Assembly (NCBI GenBank): GCA_030447245.1
Contig: JAUJPG010000001.1
Coordinates: 368,164-432,163, forward strand
Reading direction: 5' to 3'
Length of the DNA stretch: 64,000 nucleotides
From: Chloroflexota bacterium
Lineage (GTDB): Bacteria; Chloroflexota; UBA6077; JACCZL01
This document shows positions 19,572-27,021 of this stretch, piece by piece. The notes under the pieces were generated by a model. It saw only the letters and a list, made by a program, of their open reading frames with translations. It searched no databases and was not told where the DNA came from. The stretch's first letter is position 1. Every line of letters starts with the position of its first letter. The position numbers were made by a program, and so were the translations under genes.

Positions 19572-20342
19572 TCAGCGCTCGGCGATCGCCTCGAGGGCGG
19601 GGCGGTCCAGGATGCGGATGTGCTTGCGTCCGAGCTCGACGAGGCCGCGACGTTTGAAGTTGTCGAGAGTCTGGGTGGTTGTTTCGCGGTAGGTGCCGAT
19701 CATGTCGGCCAGGTCCTGGTGGGTGTGGCCGTGGAGGTCCTGGCCGTCACCGTCGGTCGGCAGGCGCAGCAGGAGCGTCGCCAGCCGGGCAGGGACGCTC
19801 TTGAAGGCAAAGTCCTCGATGACCGACTCGGCCTCGAGCAGGCGCTGGCCGACGACCTCGAGCAGGCGGATCGCCACCCGCGGGCGAGTCTCGATCAGCC
19901 GCTCCAGGTCGGCGCGGCCGAGCACGCAGACCATGCAGTCGTCGACCGCCTCGGCGAAGGTGCCGTACATCTGCTGGCCGGCGAGCGGCATGTCGCCGAA
20001 GAACGTGTGGGGCTCGAGGGTCGAGAGCACCAGCTTCTTGCCGTCGGGCGTCAGACGATAGATCCGCACCCGCCCCGTCTTGAGCAGGAACAGCGCCTCG
20101 CTGGTCTCGCCCGGCATGTACATGAGCTGCCCTCGCCGGGCCGTGACCATCGTGGTGTGGCTGGCCAGCCACGCGAGGATCTCAGGCTCGAGGTCGCGGA
20201 AAATGTCGATCGTCGAGAGATGGTGGATTTTGAAGTCGGGCCCAAACCGATTCGGAGAGGACGGCAGCGCCGAAGCTTGCCCGCCTCCGTCGCTCCCGCC
20301 GCGCAGCCCACGCAACAGCCCGACCACACTGCGTTGGATCAT
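19572..20342 (-). CDS. Crp/Fnr-family transcriptional regulator
   Basis: 256 residues. ATG 20342 overlaps the stop of the thioredoxin-fold gene (ATGA). A cyclic-nucleotide-binding type beta-roll covers about residues 40-155 (GQLMYMPGETSEALFLLKTG, FFGDMPLAGQQMYG), a dimerisation helix follows, then a C-terminal Crp winged helix with HTHQDLADMIGTYRETTTQTL as the DNA-reading helix. No Fnr-type iron-sulfur Cys set is apparent, so the signal is unclear. Three GTA-N8-TAC dyads in the flanking intergenic spaces are candidate binding sites, suggesting autoregulation and control of the CcdA/DsbA-like genes. Confidence 0.88.
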   Translation of the reverse strand: MIQRSVVGLLRGLRGGSDGGGQASALPSSPNRFGPDFKIHHLSTIDIFRDLEPEILAWLASHTTMVTARRGQLMYMPGETSEALFLLKTGRVRIYRLTPDGKKLVLSTLEPHTFFGDMPLAGQQMYGTFAEAVDDCMVCVLGRADLERLIETRPRVAIRLLEVVGQRLLEAESVIEDFAFKSVPARLATLLLRLPTDGDGQDLHGHTHQDLADMIGTYRETTTQTLDNFKRRGLVELGRKHIRILDRPALEAIAER

Positions 20343-20614
20343 CGTTCGCTCTCCTCGGCCGGCTTCGCGCCCAACGATCGCTCCAGTCGCAAGAGCAGGT
20401 CTGCCTGGCGCGGGTTGCCCAGCCAGATGACCTGACCATCCAGTATATAGGTGGGCACCGCCACAAGGTTCTCGGGGCGTGCTTCGGGCTCGCGCTGCAG
20501 GTCGACGACCCGGATCGAGATGGACGGGAACCGGCTCGCCGCGACCCTGGCCAGACGCATTGCCTCGGTGCAGCCGAAGCAGTGGCGGACGACGTACACG
20601 TCGAGTGCTGGCAT
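20339..20614 (-). CDS. Thioredoxin/glutaredoxin-fold protein with CFGC motif
   Basis: About 91 residues from ATG 20614 (MPALDVYVVRHCFGC); GTG 20665 and ATG 20626 are alternatives. Strand-CxxC-helix arrangement with CFGC at residues 12-15, then the cis-Pro region AVPTYILDGQVIWLGNP. This is the layout of small thioredoxin-like or glutaredoxin-like disulfide carriers. Being translationally coupled to the Crp regulator, it may serve as redox partner or sensor of the module; no data in the sequence decide that. Confidence 0.75.
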   Translation of the reverse strand: MPALDVYVVRHCFGCTEAMRLARVAASRFPSISIRVVDLQREPEARPENLVAVPTYILDGQVIWLGNPRQADLLLRLERSLGAKPAEESER

Positions 20615-20698
20615 CACCGAGGACATCACCTCCGAATCGGAGCGGACTAGCACACTCACTGGCACGCACAGTAGAGGACACTTGGACCGAATGGGTCC

Positions 20699-20712
20699 GT
20701 AACCGAGCTTAC
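20699..20712. promoter_or_regulatory. Candidate Crp-family operator, site 1
   Basis: GTAACCGAGCTTAC: an imperfect dyad of the GTA-N8-TAC form used by Crp-family proteins such as NtcA. Lies between the divergent thioredoxin/crp operon and the four-helix membrane gene. Twelve of 14 bases equal the site at 23200. Confidence 0.5.
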
Positions 20713-20725
20713 ACTCTGGCCGAAC

Positions 20726-20739
20726 GTAAGCTTGACTAC
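20726..20739. promoter_or_regulatory. Candidate Crp-family operator, site 2
   Basis: On the minus strand reads GTAGTCAAGCTTAC, sharing GTA and AGCTTAC with sites 1 and 3. Sites 1 and 2 face each other 27 bp apart and also form a 7-bp inverted repeat (AGCTTAC/GTAAGCT). Confidence 0.45.
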
Positions 20740-20813
20740 TGATTCAGCCGCGATCCCGCGCCAGACTGGCACAGACGGGCGAGGTGCCCGCGAACGGATG
20801 ATGGAGGTGTGCG

Positions 20814-21272
20814 ATGGCGGACGTTTCTCGGGCCGGCTCCTTGGGGGTCGAAACCAGCCCGGGCCGACGACTGACCGGCGGAGCGATCGCCGGGCTGGTC
20901 GGCGGCGTGCTGTTCGGGCTCATGATGGGGATGATGGGGATGCTGCCGATGGTGGCAGGGCTGGTCGGCTCGAACAACGCCGCCGTCGGCTTCGTCGTCC
21001 ACATGGTGATCAGCGCCATCATCGGCGCAGGCTTCGGTCTCCTCTTCGGCGGCAGGGTGAGTACGCTCCAGGATGGCGCGCTGTGGGGCGCGGTCTACGG
21101 CTTCATCTGGTGGATCCTGGGCCCGCTGCTGATCATGCCGACGATGATGGGCATGGGGCCGCAGCTCGGCATGGCGCTCTCGATGCCGATGCTCATGAGC
21201 CTGGTCGGCCACCTGCTCTACGGCATCGCCACCGGCCTGGCCTATCCGAAGGTGCTGCGCCGCTTCAGCTAA
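20814..21272 (+). CDS. Four-helix membrane protein, unknown function
   Basis: 152 residues with four hydrophobic segments (about 24-48, 57-79, 90-113, 118-142). Met- and Gly-rich helices (LFGLMMGMMGMLPM, PTMMGMGPQLGMAL) are reminiscent of metal- or heme-handling membrane proteins, but no known signature is seen. ATG 20814 has GGAGGTG upstream. Divergent from the Crp regulator operon and preceded by its two candidate operators, so probably in the same regulon. Confidence 0.7.
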   Translation: MADVSRAGSLGVETSPGRRLTGGAIAGLVGGVLFGLMMGMMGMLPMVAGLVGSNNAAVGFVVHMVISAIIGAGFGLLFGGRVSTLQDGALWGAVYGFIWWILGPLLIMPTMMGMGPQLGMALSMPMLMSLVGHLLYGIATGLAYPKVLRRFS

Positions 21273-21372
21273 ATCGGGGCAAGTCGGCGGTAGGTGGGAG
21301 GGGTTGATCACCGCACCTGCCTACCGCGGGCTCAGTTCAGGCCCGCCGCGATGGAGCTGGTCGGGCCGTCAC

Positions 21373-22275
21373 TCAGCCGATGGGGTTGCGCTCAACGCTC
21401 GCGGGTACGGCCGCTGCTGCGCCACGCTCGAAGCCGGCTCCGAGCCGAGGTCGACGGCGACCAAGGAGCCAGACCGTCCCAATGACGAACAGGATGGCGC
21501 CGAACCAGACGGCGTCCGGCACGCTGGTCACATTCTCCTCGACCCAGATCTGGGCCCGGAAGCCCAGATCGCCGAGACCGAGATCCTCGTAATACACGCT
21601 CAGAACGGACGCACCCTGGAACACGATGAAGCTGATCCCGAGCAGGATGAACAGGGTGCCGGCGACCAGGTTCGTGGAGAAGACGACGAACGGTCCCAAC
21701 TTGAGGGGTCGGCCGCGCAGCCAGGCTTTCTGCCCGAGCTGGTAGCGGTCCCAGAACCAGGCGATCACGAAGAGCGGAGCGGCGGTGCCGAGCGAGTAGG
21801 TGAACAGTAGAGCCGCGCCGAGCAGCGGGTTGGCCGTCGACCCGGCGACCGTCAGCACGGCTCCAAGGAGTGGGCCGGAGCAGAAGCCGGAGACCCCGTA
21901 GACCAGCCCGGTCCCGTAGATCGCCATGGCGCCCTTGCCGGTCTGGAAACGCTGCCCGACGCTCGCCGGCAGCACGCTGAATCCCCGACCGACCAGCTCG
22001 AGGATCCCGAATCCGATCAGCATCAGGCCGGCCGCCAGGATCGTCCAATCGCGGTAGTCAATCAGCAGCGCCGCCACGAGCGATGCCCCCAGGCCGAGCG
22101 GCACGAACACCGTGCACAGGCCGGCCAGGAACAGCAGCGTCTTGGCCAGCAGCTGGGTCCGGCTGGTGAAGGCGTACGCGAAAAAGGCCGGCAGCAGCAG
22201 CGCGCTGCACGGCGCCAGCAGGGAGAGCACCCCACCGGCGAACGCTGCCGCGAACGAGGCCTCAATCATGATCAC
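21373..22275 (-). CDS. ccdA: CcdA/DsbD-type thiol-disulfide transmembrane transporter
   Basis: 300 residues with six to seven membrane helices. CcdA carries electrons from cytoplasmic thioredoxin to extracytoplasmic disulfide proteins. Two membrane cysteines occupy the family positions: LLAPCSALLLPAF in helix 1 and SGFCSGPLLG in helix 4. The family's usual first motif has CxC or PCxLP; here it reads PCSALLLP. It starts three bases after the stop of the DsbA-like selenoprotein candidate, so they form an operon; the likely job is to keep that protein reduced or to recycle it. Confidence 0.85.
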   Translation of the reverse strand: MIMIEASFAAAFAGGVLSLLAPCSALLLPAFFAYAFTSRTQLLAKTLLFLAGLCTVFVPLGLGASLVAALLIDYRDWTILAAGLMLIGFGILELVGRGFSVLPASVGQRFQTGKGAMAIYGTGLVYGVSGFCSGPLLGAVLTVAGSTANPLLGAALLFTYSLGTAAPLFVIAWFWDRYQLGQKAWLRGRPLKLGPFVVFSTNLVAGTLFILLGISFIVFQGASVLSVYYEDLGLGDLGFRAQIWVEENVTSVPDAVWFGAILFVIGTVWLLGRRRPRLGAGFERGAAAAVPASVERNPIG

Positions 22276-22278
22276 CCA

Positions 22279-23142
22279 TCACCTGACACCCACGCGGGCC
22301 AGCTCGGCGTCGATGGCCTGATTGAAGGCCTCGATCCCCCGCGCGCCGACCAGTCGCTGGTCGTTGACGAAGAAGGACGGCGTCGCCGACACGCCGCGCG
22401 CCCGGGCAGTCGCCAGTTCTTGCTGAATCGACGGGATGTCCTCGGCGCGCTCCAGGCAGGCGTCGAACTCCCCGGTATCCAGTCCGAGGGTGGACGCGAA
22501 CTGGCGCAGGTTTGCCGGGGAGAACTGGCCGCGGTTCTCGCCCCGCTGGTTGTTGAACAGGTAGTCGTGGTACTCCCAGAACTTGCCCTGGCGGCCGGCG
22601 CAGCGCGCCGCCTGGGCGGCCTGGCGCGACTCTTCACCAATCCAGGCGAAGTCCCGCCAGACGAGTTTGACCTTGCCAGTGTCGACGTACTGCTTGACGA
22701 GCTCGGGCGCCACCACACGGGTGAACTGTCCGCAGCCTGGTCACTGGAAGTCGGCGTATTCCTCAAGCGTCACCAGCGCGTCTGCCCGCCCGAGGAAATA
22801 CGGTCCGGGGTGGGCTCGCCCATCCTCGGTCGCCGCGGCCAGCGGCTTGACGGGCGCGGGCGCCGCGGGGGACGCCACCGACCCCGTCGACACGGTGGGC
22901 GAAGGAGCGAAGGTGACTTGTGGCGGCGGCGAGCTGGCGCCGGTCGGCGCGCCGGCCGTGGCCGGCGAGCTTATGGCTGTTTTCGGGACGGCAGCCGCGG
23001 TTGTGGGAGCGACAGTGGGCTGCGCGGCGGCCGGAGCGTTCGTGGGCTTGGCGGCGGTGCTGGTCGCCGGCGGGGCGAGCGACGGCGAGCAAGCGCCGAG
23101 GGCCACAGTCGCGGCCAGGATCGCCGCGGTCAGGCTTCGCAA
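22279..23142 (-). CDS. DsbA-like thioredoxin-fold lipoprotein, candidate selenoprotein (UGA at active-site Cys)
   Basis: Read through one UGA (22741-22743) this is a 287-residue lipoprotein. TTG 23142 follows GAGGAGAG; signal peptide with lipobox LGAC; a long Ala/Pro/Thr linker (to about residue 105); then a DsbA/DsbG-like domain. The UGA lies in EEYADFQ-UGA-PGCGQFTR, exactly at the first Cys of the family's FQCPxC motif, giving a UxxC centre. The rest is intact in the same frame: WRDFAWIGEES, helical insert, cis-Pro ATPSFFVND. Immediately downstream is a small hairpin with a G in the loop. Role by family: extracytoplasmic thiol-disulfide exchange; partner CcdA is adjacent. Alternative: a nonsense change of TGC/TGT or a base error at this one codon. 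Confidence 0.8.
22710..22724 (-). promoter_or_regulatory. Candidate bacterial SECIS hairpin of the DsbA-like gene
   Basis: Twenty-one bases after the UGA begins a 5-nt loop (CGUGU) closed by CACC/GGUG plus one U-G pair. A G is among the first two loop bases and the spacing lies in the range known for bacterial SECIS elements. The stem is short, so support is moderate. Confidence 0.45.
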
Positions 23143-23199
23143 CAGGCTCTCCTCGATCGTGGGATACTTCCATTGTGCCATCCCGATCGGCCTGATCCG

Positions 23200-23213
23200 G
23201 TAACGTAGCTTAC
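23200..23213. promoter_or_regulatory. Candidate Crp-family operator, site 3
   Basis: GTAACGTAGCTTAC, 58 bp upstream of the TTG start of the DsbA-like lipoprotein gene and also ahead of the divergent SDR gene. Twelve of 14 bases match site 1 at 20699. Confidence 0.5.
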
Positions 23214-23431
23214 CTTGCCGACATTGGGATGGCCGACCTCGCGAGCCTGGTACGCGCAGCACGCCGGGTCAGGTTGCTCAGCCGAACGCCGATCGTGGGC
23301 CCTCGTTGGCCATCGCGACCATCTGCCCAAGGATGACCCGATCGGGCGACCGCGGTGGCGTCGGCCCGCGGGGTTGCACGGTGCGAATCTTGCCAAGCAC
23401 CGGGTGCCCACATTCATGGCGGGAGAACAGC

Positions 23432-24439
23432 ATGTCGCAGCCAGTGCAAGAACAGGCGGTCGTCGTCACCGGCGCCTCGTCTGGGATCGGCCGCGAGACG
23501 GCGGTCGAGTTCGGCAGGCGGGGAGCGTCGGTGGTCCTGGCCGCTCGCAATGAAGCGGCTTTGGAGGAAGTGTCGAAGGAGGTCGAGCGTGCCGGCGGAG
23601 TCGCTCACGTCGTCGTGACCGACGTGAGCGATTGGGCTCAGGTCCAGCGGCTCGCCCGAGAAGCGGTCGTGCGCTTCGGGCGGATCGACACCTGGGTCAA
23701 CAACGCCGCGGTTGGGGCATACGCCACCGTCGAGCAGATGTCGGTCGAGGAGATCGAGCGGGTCATTCAGGTCGACCTGCTCGGACCGATCTTCGGGATC
23801 AAAGCGGTTCTGCCCCAGATGAAGAAGCAGGGCAGCGGCACGATCATCACCGTCGGCTCCGCCGTGGGGGAGCGTGCCGTCCCGCTTCAGTCGGCCTACG
23901 TGGCGTCGAAGCACGGGCTCAAGGGCTTCACCGAGTCGCTGCGGCTCGAGCTGGAGCGCGAGCGGAGCGGGATCGTGGTCACCCTGATCGAGCCGGGGTC
24001 GATCAACACGCCCTTCTTCGCCCACGCCCTATCCAAGATGGGGGTAAAGCCTCGGCCGCTGCCGCCGGCCTACCCGCCGAGCGCCGTCGCCGAAGCGATC
24101 GTGTTCGCGGCCGAGCATCCGCGACGGGTCATCTTCGTCGGCAGCGCCGGCAAGCTGCTGTCCGTGCTGGAGCACCTGAGTCCGTCGCTCACCGATCGCC
24201 TGATGCTCCTGCGGAGCCAGGGCTTCAAGCAGCAGCAGACGAATGAGCCCGCCAACGGCCGCGACATCCTCTTCGAGTCGTCCGGAGGCACGGGATCGAC
24301 GAGTGGCGAGTTCGGCCACCTGACCAGGTCGACGAGCCTGTACACGCGCTACTTCGAGCTATACCCGGCCCGCAAGCGCCTACTGCTCGGGGCGGCGGCC
24401 CTCGGGGCGCTCGCGCTTGCCAGACGAGCGGGGCGTTAG
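23432..24439 (+). CDS. Short-chain dehydrogenase/reductase with C-terminal extension
   Basis: 335 residues; ATG 23432 with GGCGGGAG upstream. Rossmann nucleotide motif TGASSGIG (about residues 14-21), NNAAVG, catalytic Ser in TVGSAVG and Tyr/Lys in YVASK (about 156-160). The last about 85 residues go beyond the usual 250-residue SDR and end in a hydrophobic segment (LLLGAAALGALALA), which may attach the enzyme to the membrane. Classical SDRs of this longer type act on lipids or steroids, but the substrate cannot be read from the sequence. Divergent from the redox lipoprotein gene. Confidence 0.85.
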   Translation: MSQPVQEQAVVVTGASSGIGRETAVEFGRRGASVVLAARNEAALEEVSKEVERAGGVAHVVVTDVSDWAQVQRLAREAVVRFGRIDTWVNNAAVGAYATVEQMSVEEIERVIQVDLLGPIFGIKAVLPQMKKQGSGTIITVGSAVGERAVPLQSAYVASKHGLKGFTESLRLELERERSGIVVTLIEPGSINTPFFAHALSKMGVKPRPLPPAYPPSAVAEAIVFAAEHPRRVIFVGSAGKLLSVLEHLSPSLTDRLMLLRSQGFKQQQTNEPANGRDILFESSGGTGSTSGEFGHLTRSTSLYTRYFELYPARKRLLLGAAALGALALARRAGR

Positions 24440-24480
24440 CGGATGTTCAGCGACCCGAAGGGAGAACCCAGCCATGCTTA

Positions 24481-24505
24481 GAGCGTGTTATGCACTTTTG
24501 GCGAG
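24481..24505 (+). repeat. Solitary IS5/IS427-type terminal repeat
   Basis: GAGCGTGTTATGCACTTTTG, preceded by TA. It closely resembles both ends of the complete element at 29777-30638 (left GACCGTGTTATGG..., right, inverted, GAGCTTGTTCTG...). No transposase gene accompanies it. Its orientation is that of a left end, so it and the right end at 30638 bracket the intervening 6.2 kb. Confidence 0.6.
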
Positions 24506-24633
24506 AGCAGCGTCCTAACGCTCAACGGTTCGCCGGAGACGGTGGAGTATTCGGGCATGGTGCGGTGTGTGCCGAGGAGCGACCAGGCGGGGCGCGCCTC
24601 CGCCGCGGCAGGCGACACCCGCTCGCTCGGCGC

Positions 24634-25494
24634 TCACGCGGGGGCCGCGGGGCTCGGCGCTCCCGGGCGGCGCGCCCAGATCCCCACCGCCGGGATGCAG
24701 CGCAGCACCCCGCGCGGTCCCACCAACTCCGCCCGCAGGCGGCCGGCCAGCGTCTCGGTCTCGAGCTCCGCTGCCGTGGCTAGGCCGGCCTCGAGGATCA
24801 GGCGTGCCAGCCGCCTGGCGTGGCCGGCCCGGGCCTCGTACCCTACCCAGTTCGGCCCGCCCCCGATCGGCGCCTCGTAGCGCATCTGGGGATCGGGCAG
24901 CCCCGCCGCCAGGTAGTCCCCGTACAACCGGTATGCGATGGCCGGGTCGAGGCCCTGCTGCCGGATCACGTGGGGCGCCCACGTGTCGTGCGGCTCGGAG
25001 GCGCGGCTGGTCGGGTAAGCGCGGTACCAGTAGGGGTCGAGCACGTCGAGCTCCTGGAAGACCAGCGGCCCGCCCGGGCGCAGCCGGGCGGCGCAGGCGC
25101 GCAGCACCTCCAGCGGGTCGCGCACCCAGAACAGGACGAAGCGGCCCACCACCGCGTCGAATAGGTCCCCGCCGGCCGCTGTGCGCACGTCCCCCTCCAC
25201 GAAGGTGACGTTGGCCCAGCCCATCGCCTGCACGCGGCGCCGGGCGACCTCCAGGATCTCCGGGTTGGTGTCGATCCCGACCACCGCGCCGGTCGGCCCG
25301 ACCAGCTCGGCCACCAGCAGGGCGACATCCCCGGCCCCGCTGCCGACGTCGAGCACGCGCATCCCCTGGCCCACGCCGGCATCGACCAGCAGCCGGCGGG
25401 TGATCCGTCCGTACAGCTGGGCTTGGTGGAGCAGCCGCTGCGTCTCGGCATCCGTGCGCCCCATCAGGTACGCCGGGTCATCCCGCGGCGTCAT
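24634..25494 (-). CDS. SAM-dependent methyltransferase (class I)
   Basis: 286 residues; ATG 25494 preceded by a purine-rich stretch (GGAGAGCAGG region). SAM-binding motif I VLDVGSGAGDVALL (about residues 47-60), acidic loop VVGIDTN, motif FVEGDVRTA, and FDAVVGRFVLFWV typical of the UbiE/COQ5-like group. Substrate not evident. It lies 100 bases downstream of the MerB-like gene, in the unit bounded by IS ends, and could be co-transcribed; whether it acts on a metal(loid), lipid or small molecule is unknown. Confidence 0.82.
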   Translation of the reverse strand: MTPRDDPAYLMGRTDAETQRLLHQAQLYGRITRRLLVDAGVGQGMRVLDVGSGAGDVALLVAELVGPTGAVVGIDTNPEILEVARRRVQAMGWANVTFVEGDVRTAAGGDLFDAVVGRFVLFWVRDPLEVLRACAARLRPGGPLVFQELDVLDPYWYRAYPTSRASEPHDTWAPHVIRQQGLDPAIAYRLYGDYLAAGLPDPQMRYEAPIGGGPNWVGYEARAGHARRLARLILEAGLATAAELETETLAGRLRAELVGPRGVLRCIPAVGIWARRPGAPSPAAPA

Positions 25495-25594
25495 GGTCCT
25501 GCTCTCCTCATGCGAATTGAAGCCGGTCCGATTGAACCCGAACGCCCGTCCTGTCCGGGACGATGTGACGGAGCGGTCGGGTTGCCGGTAGCCC

Positions 25595-26343
25595 TCACTC
25601 GCCATCGCCGCGCGGTTCAGGGGCCGAGGCCGGCTGCCAGAACGGCGCGCCCCGGCCGAGCCGGGCCAGCGCCGCCGGGAACTCGCGCGAGAGCTCATCC
25701 AGCCGCAGCAGGTAGTCGGGCGCCAGCCGCTCGCGGTAGCGCGGCAGCGAGAACAGGACCGCAGCGAACTCGCCGACCGGCTTGATGCCGTCCGCGCTCG
25801 ACGGGTCGAAGCGGGGCCAGGCGCGCACATGCTCCTCCGACCGGAAGAGGTTCATCTGCGCTCAGGTCGCCGGCCAGTCGTCTCGCCAGTGCCGTAGCGG
25901 CAGGTTGACGTGGCCCACGGCGGTCGGCGGGTCAGCCTCCAGCAGCGCCCCATCGCGCATCCGCACGCCGAGCGGCCCTCCGCAGTCCAGGCAGGCCGCC
26001 GCGATGCGCACCTCGCGGCCGGGGAAGAGCCAGCTGATCGCCAGCGACTCCAGCCCGCACTGGCCGTACCAGCGCCGCTCGCCGTCAACGGCGCCCGGGT
26101 ACGGGGTCGGCAGGGTGGTGAAGGGGGCGCCGGCCGCGCGCAGGTCGGTGGCGGGATGCAGCCAGATCGGCAGCCCCAGCCACGCCCAGCGGTGCAGGGC
26201 GAGGCGGGTGTCCTCCGGCGGCCGGCCGAGGCGGCGGGCCAGCACGGTGTAGTGGGGGGCGGCGCCCTCATCAACGAAGGCGGAGAGGACCGCGTGGTAG
26301 AGCCGTGCCAGCACGGCCATCTCCGCGGGGGCGCTGCCGTCAT
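25595..26343 (-). CDS. Organomercurial lyase (MerB)-like protein, candidate selenoprotein (UGA at catalytic Cys)
   Basis: About 249 residues if one UGA (25862-25864) is read through and one C is restored near the start. N-terminal winged-helix-like part (LYHAVLSAFVDEG, LARRLGRPPEDTRLALHRWA), then the MerB core: YGQCGLESLAISWLFPG aligns with the MerB WCALDTLMFP box (catalytic Cys kept, Asp replaced by Glu), followed by CLDCGGPLGV. MerB's second catalytic Cys, in SFCNHVHFF, is here DDWPAT-UGA-AQMNLFRSEEHV: the UGA is exactly the catalytic position and the downstream homology continues in frame for 86 codons. A canonical-looking SECIS follows. Family reaction: protonolysis of carbon-mercury bonds. 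The best start is ATG 26343 (GGAGGTGG upstream), which needs one extra C in CCCCC. No merA or merR is visible, so the real substrate is open. Confidence 0.82.
25832..25849 (-). promoter_or_regulatory. Candidate bacterial SECIS element of the MerB-like gene
   Basis: Twelve bases after the UGA start a 7-bp stem CUCUUCC/GGAGGAG (one U-G pair) closed by a GGUC loop. The loop G begins 19 nt after the UGA. The E. coli fdhF SECIS likewise has GGUC in its apical loop 18 nt after the UGA. The match in loop sequence and distance is strong. Confidence 0.75.
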
Positions 26344-26619
26344 CGTTCCACCTCCTTCCTGCCGGACTCAAGATCGAGCTAACCTGCGAATCCCCCTCGT
26401 CAAGCGCGACGAGCGGTCCGTTCCCGAATCACCCGAAGATGCGGCCCCGCATCCGGCCGGCTCGCCTCACGATCAAATCGACCCCCTGCCCGTCTGACAC
26501 CGATAGTGCAGCAATGCGTAAGCATCATCTGGCTAGGTGTGTGCCCCAGGGGCTTGGACGGCCGTGCGGGTCGCGCCCGTGGACGTCATCCGGCGGGCCG
26601 CGACCGCACCGCCGGCATG

Positions 26620-26895
26620 CTAGCCGAGGTCTTCGGCGGCGAGGTGCCGGGCCTCCACGATCCGATCGAAGGGCAGTTCGGCGCGGACCTGCGCTCGCTC
26701 CACCGCCTCGGCCGAGGCACCCTCGAAGAGGCAGTAGCACTTCTCCTCGCTCGGCACGAAGGTGGAACGCAGGTAGCCGACCGGGGTCCCCTCCTGGCTC
26801 ATCGCGGTCGTCGTGCCTTTGGCACGGGCGGCCGCGGCTCCCAACTGCTCCTCGGTGATGCCGGGCAAGTGTCGCTCGACGAGGTACTGCGGCAT
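26620..26895 (-). CDS. DUF4242 protein (nickel-binding SCO4226-like family)
   Basis: 91 residues, starting MPQYLVERHLPGITEEQL with GGGAGGAG nine bases upstream, which selects ATG 26895. Ferredoxin-like alpha-beta fold pattern; VGYLRSTFVPSEEKCYCLFE and ELPFDRIVEARHL are typical of DUF4242. One studied member binds nickel, but a general function is not known. It sits between the large LuxR-type regulator and the MerB-like gene, all in the same direction. Confidence 0.82.
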   Translation of the reverse strand: MPQYLVERHLPGITEEQLGAAAARAKGTTTAMSQEGTPVGYLRSTFVPSEEKCYCLFEGASAEAVERAQVRAELPFDRIVEARHLAAEDLG

Positions 26896-27021
26896 GGCTC
26901 GCTCCTCCCTGAAGGGATCTTCGCACCCCACGATAGACCGAGCCGCCGCTCGGATCCATGGGGAGAACTTCCCATCCGGTTCCCCATTTTCGGGCAGCGC
27001 TCCTCGCCGGACCCCTGCCGC

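Noticed and set aside
18875..20435. Plus-strand frames opposite the DUF3179 and Crp genes
   Set aside because: Shadow frames; the minus strand carries recognisable domains throughout.
24474..24480. ATG with a GAAGGGAG leader directly at the solitary IS end, as the 5' end of the interrupted redoxin gene
   Set aside because: Joining it to the fragment at 30641 gives the wrong frame and would place the redox motif far too near the N-terminus.
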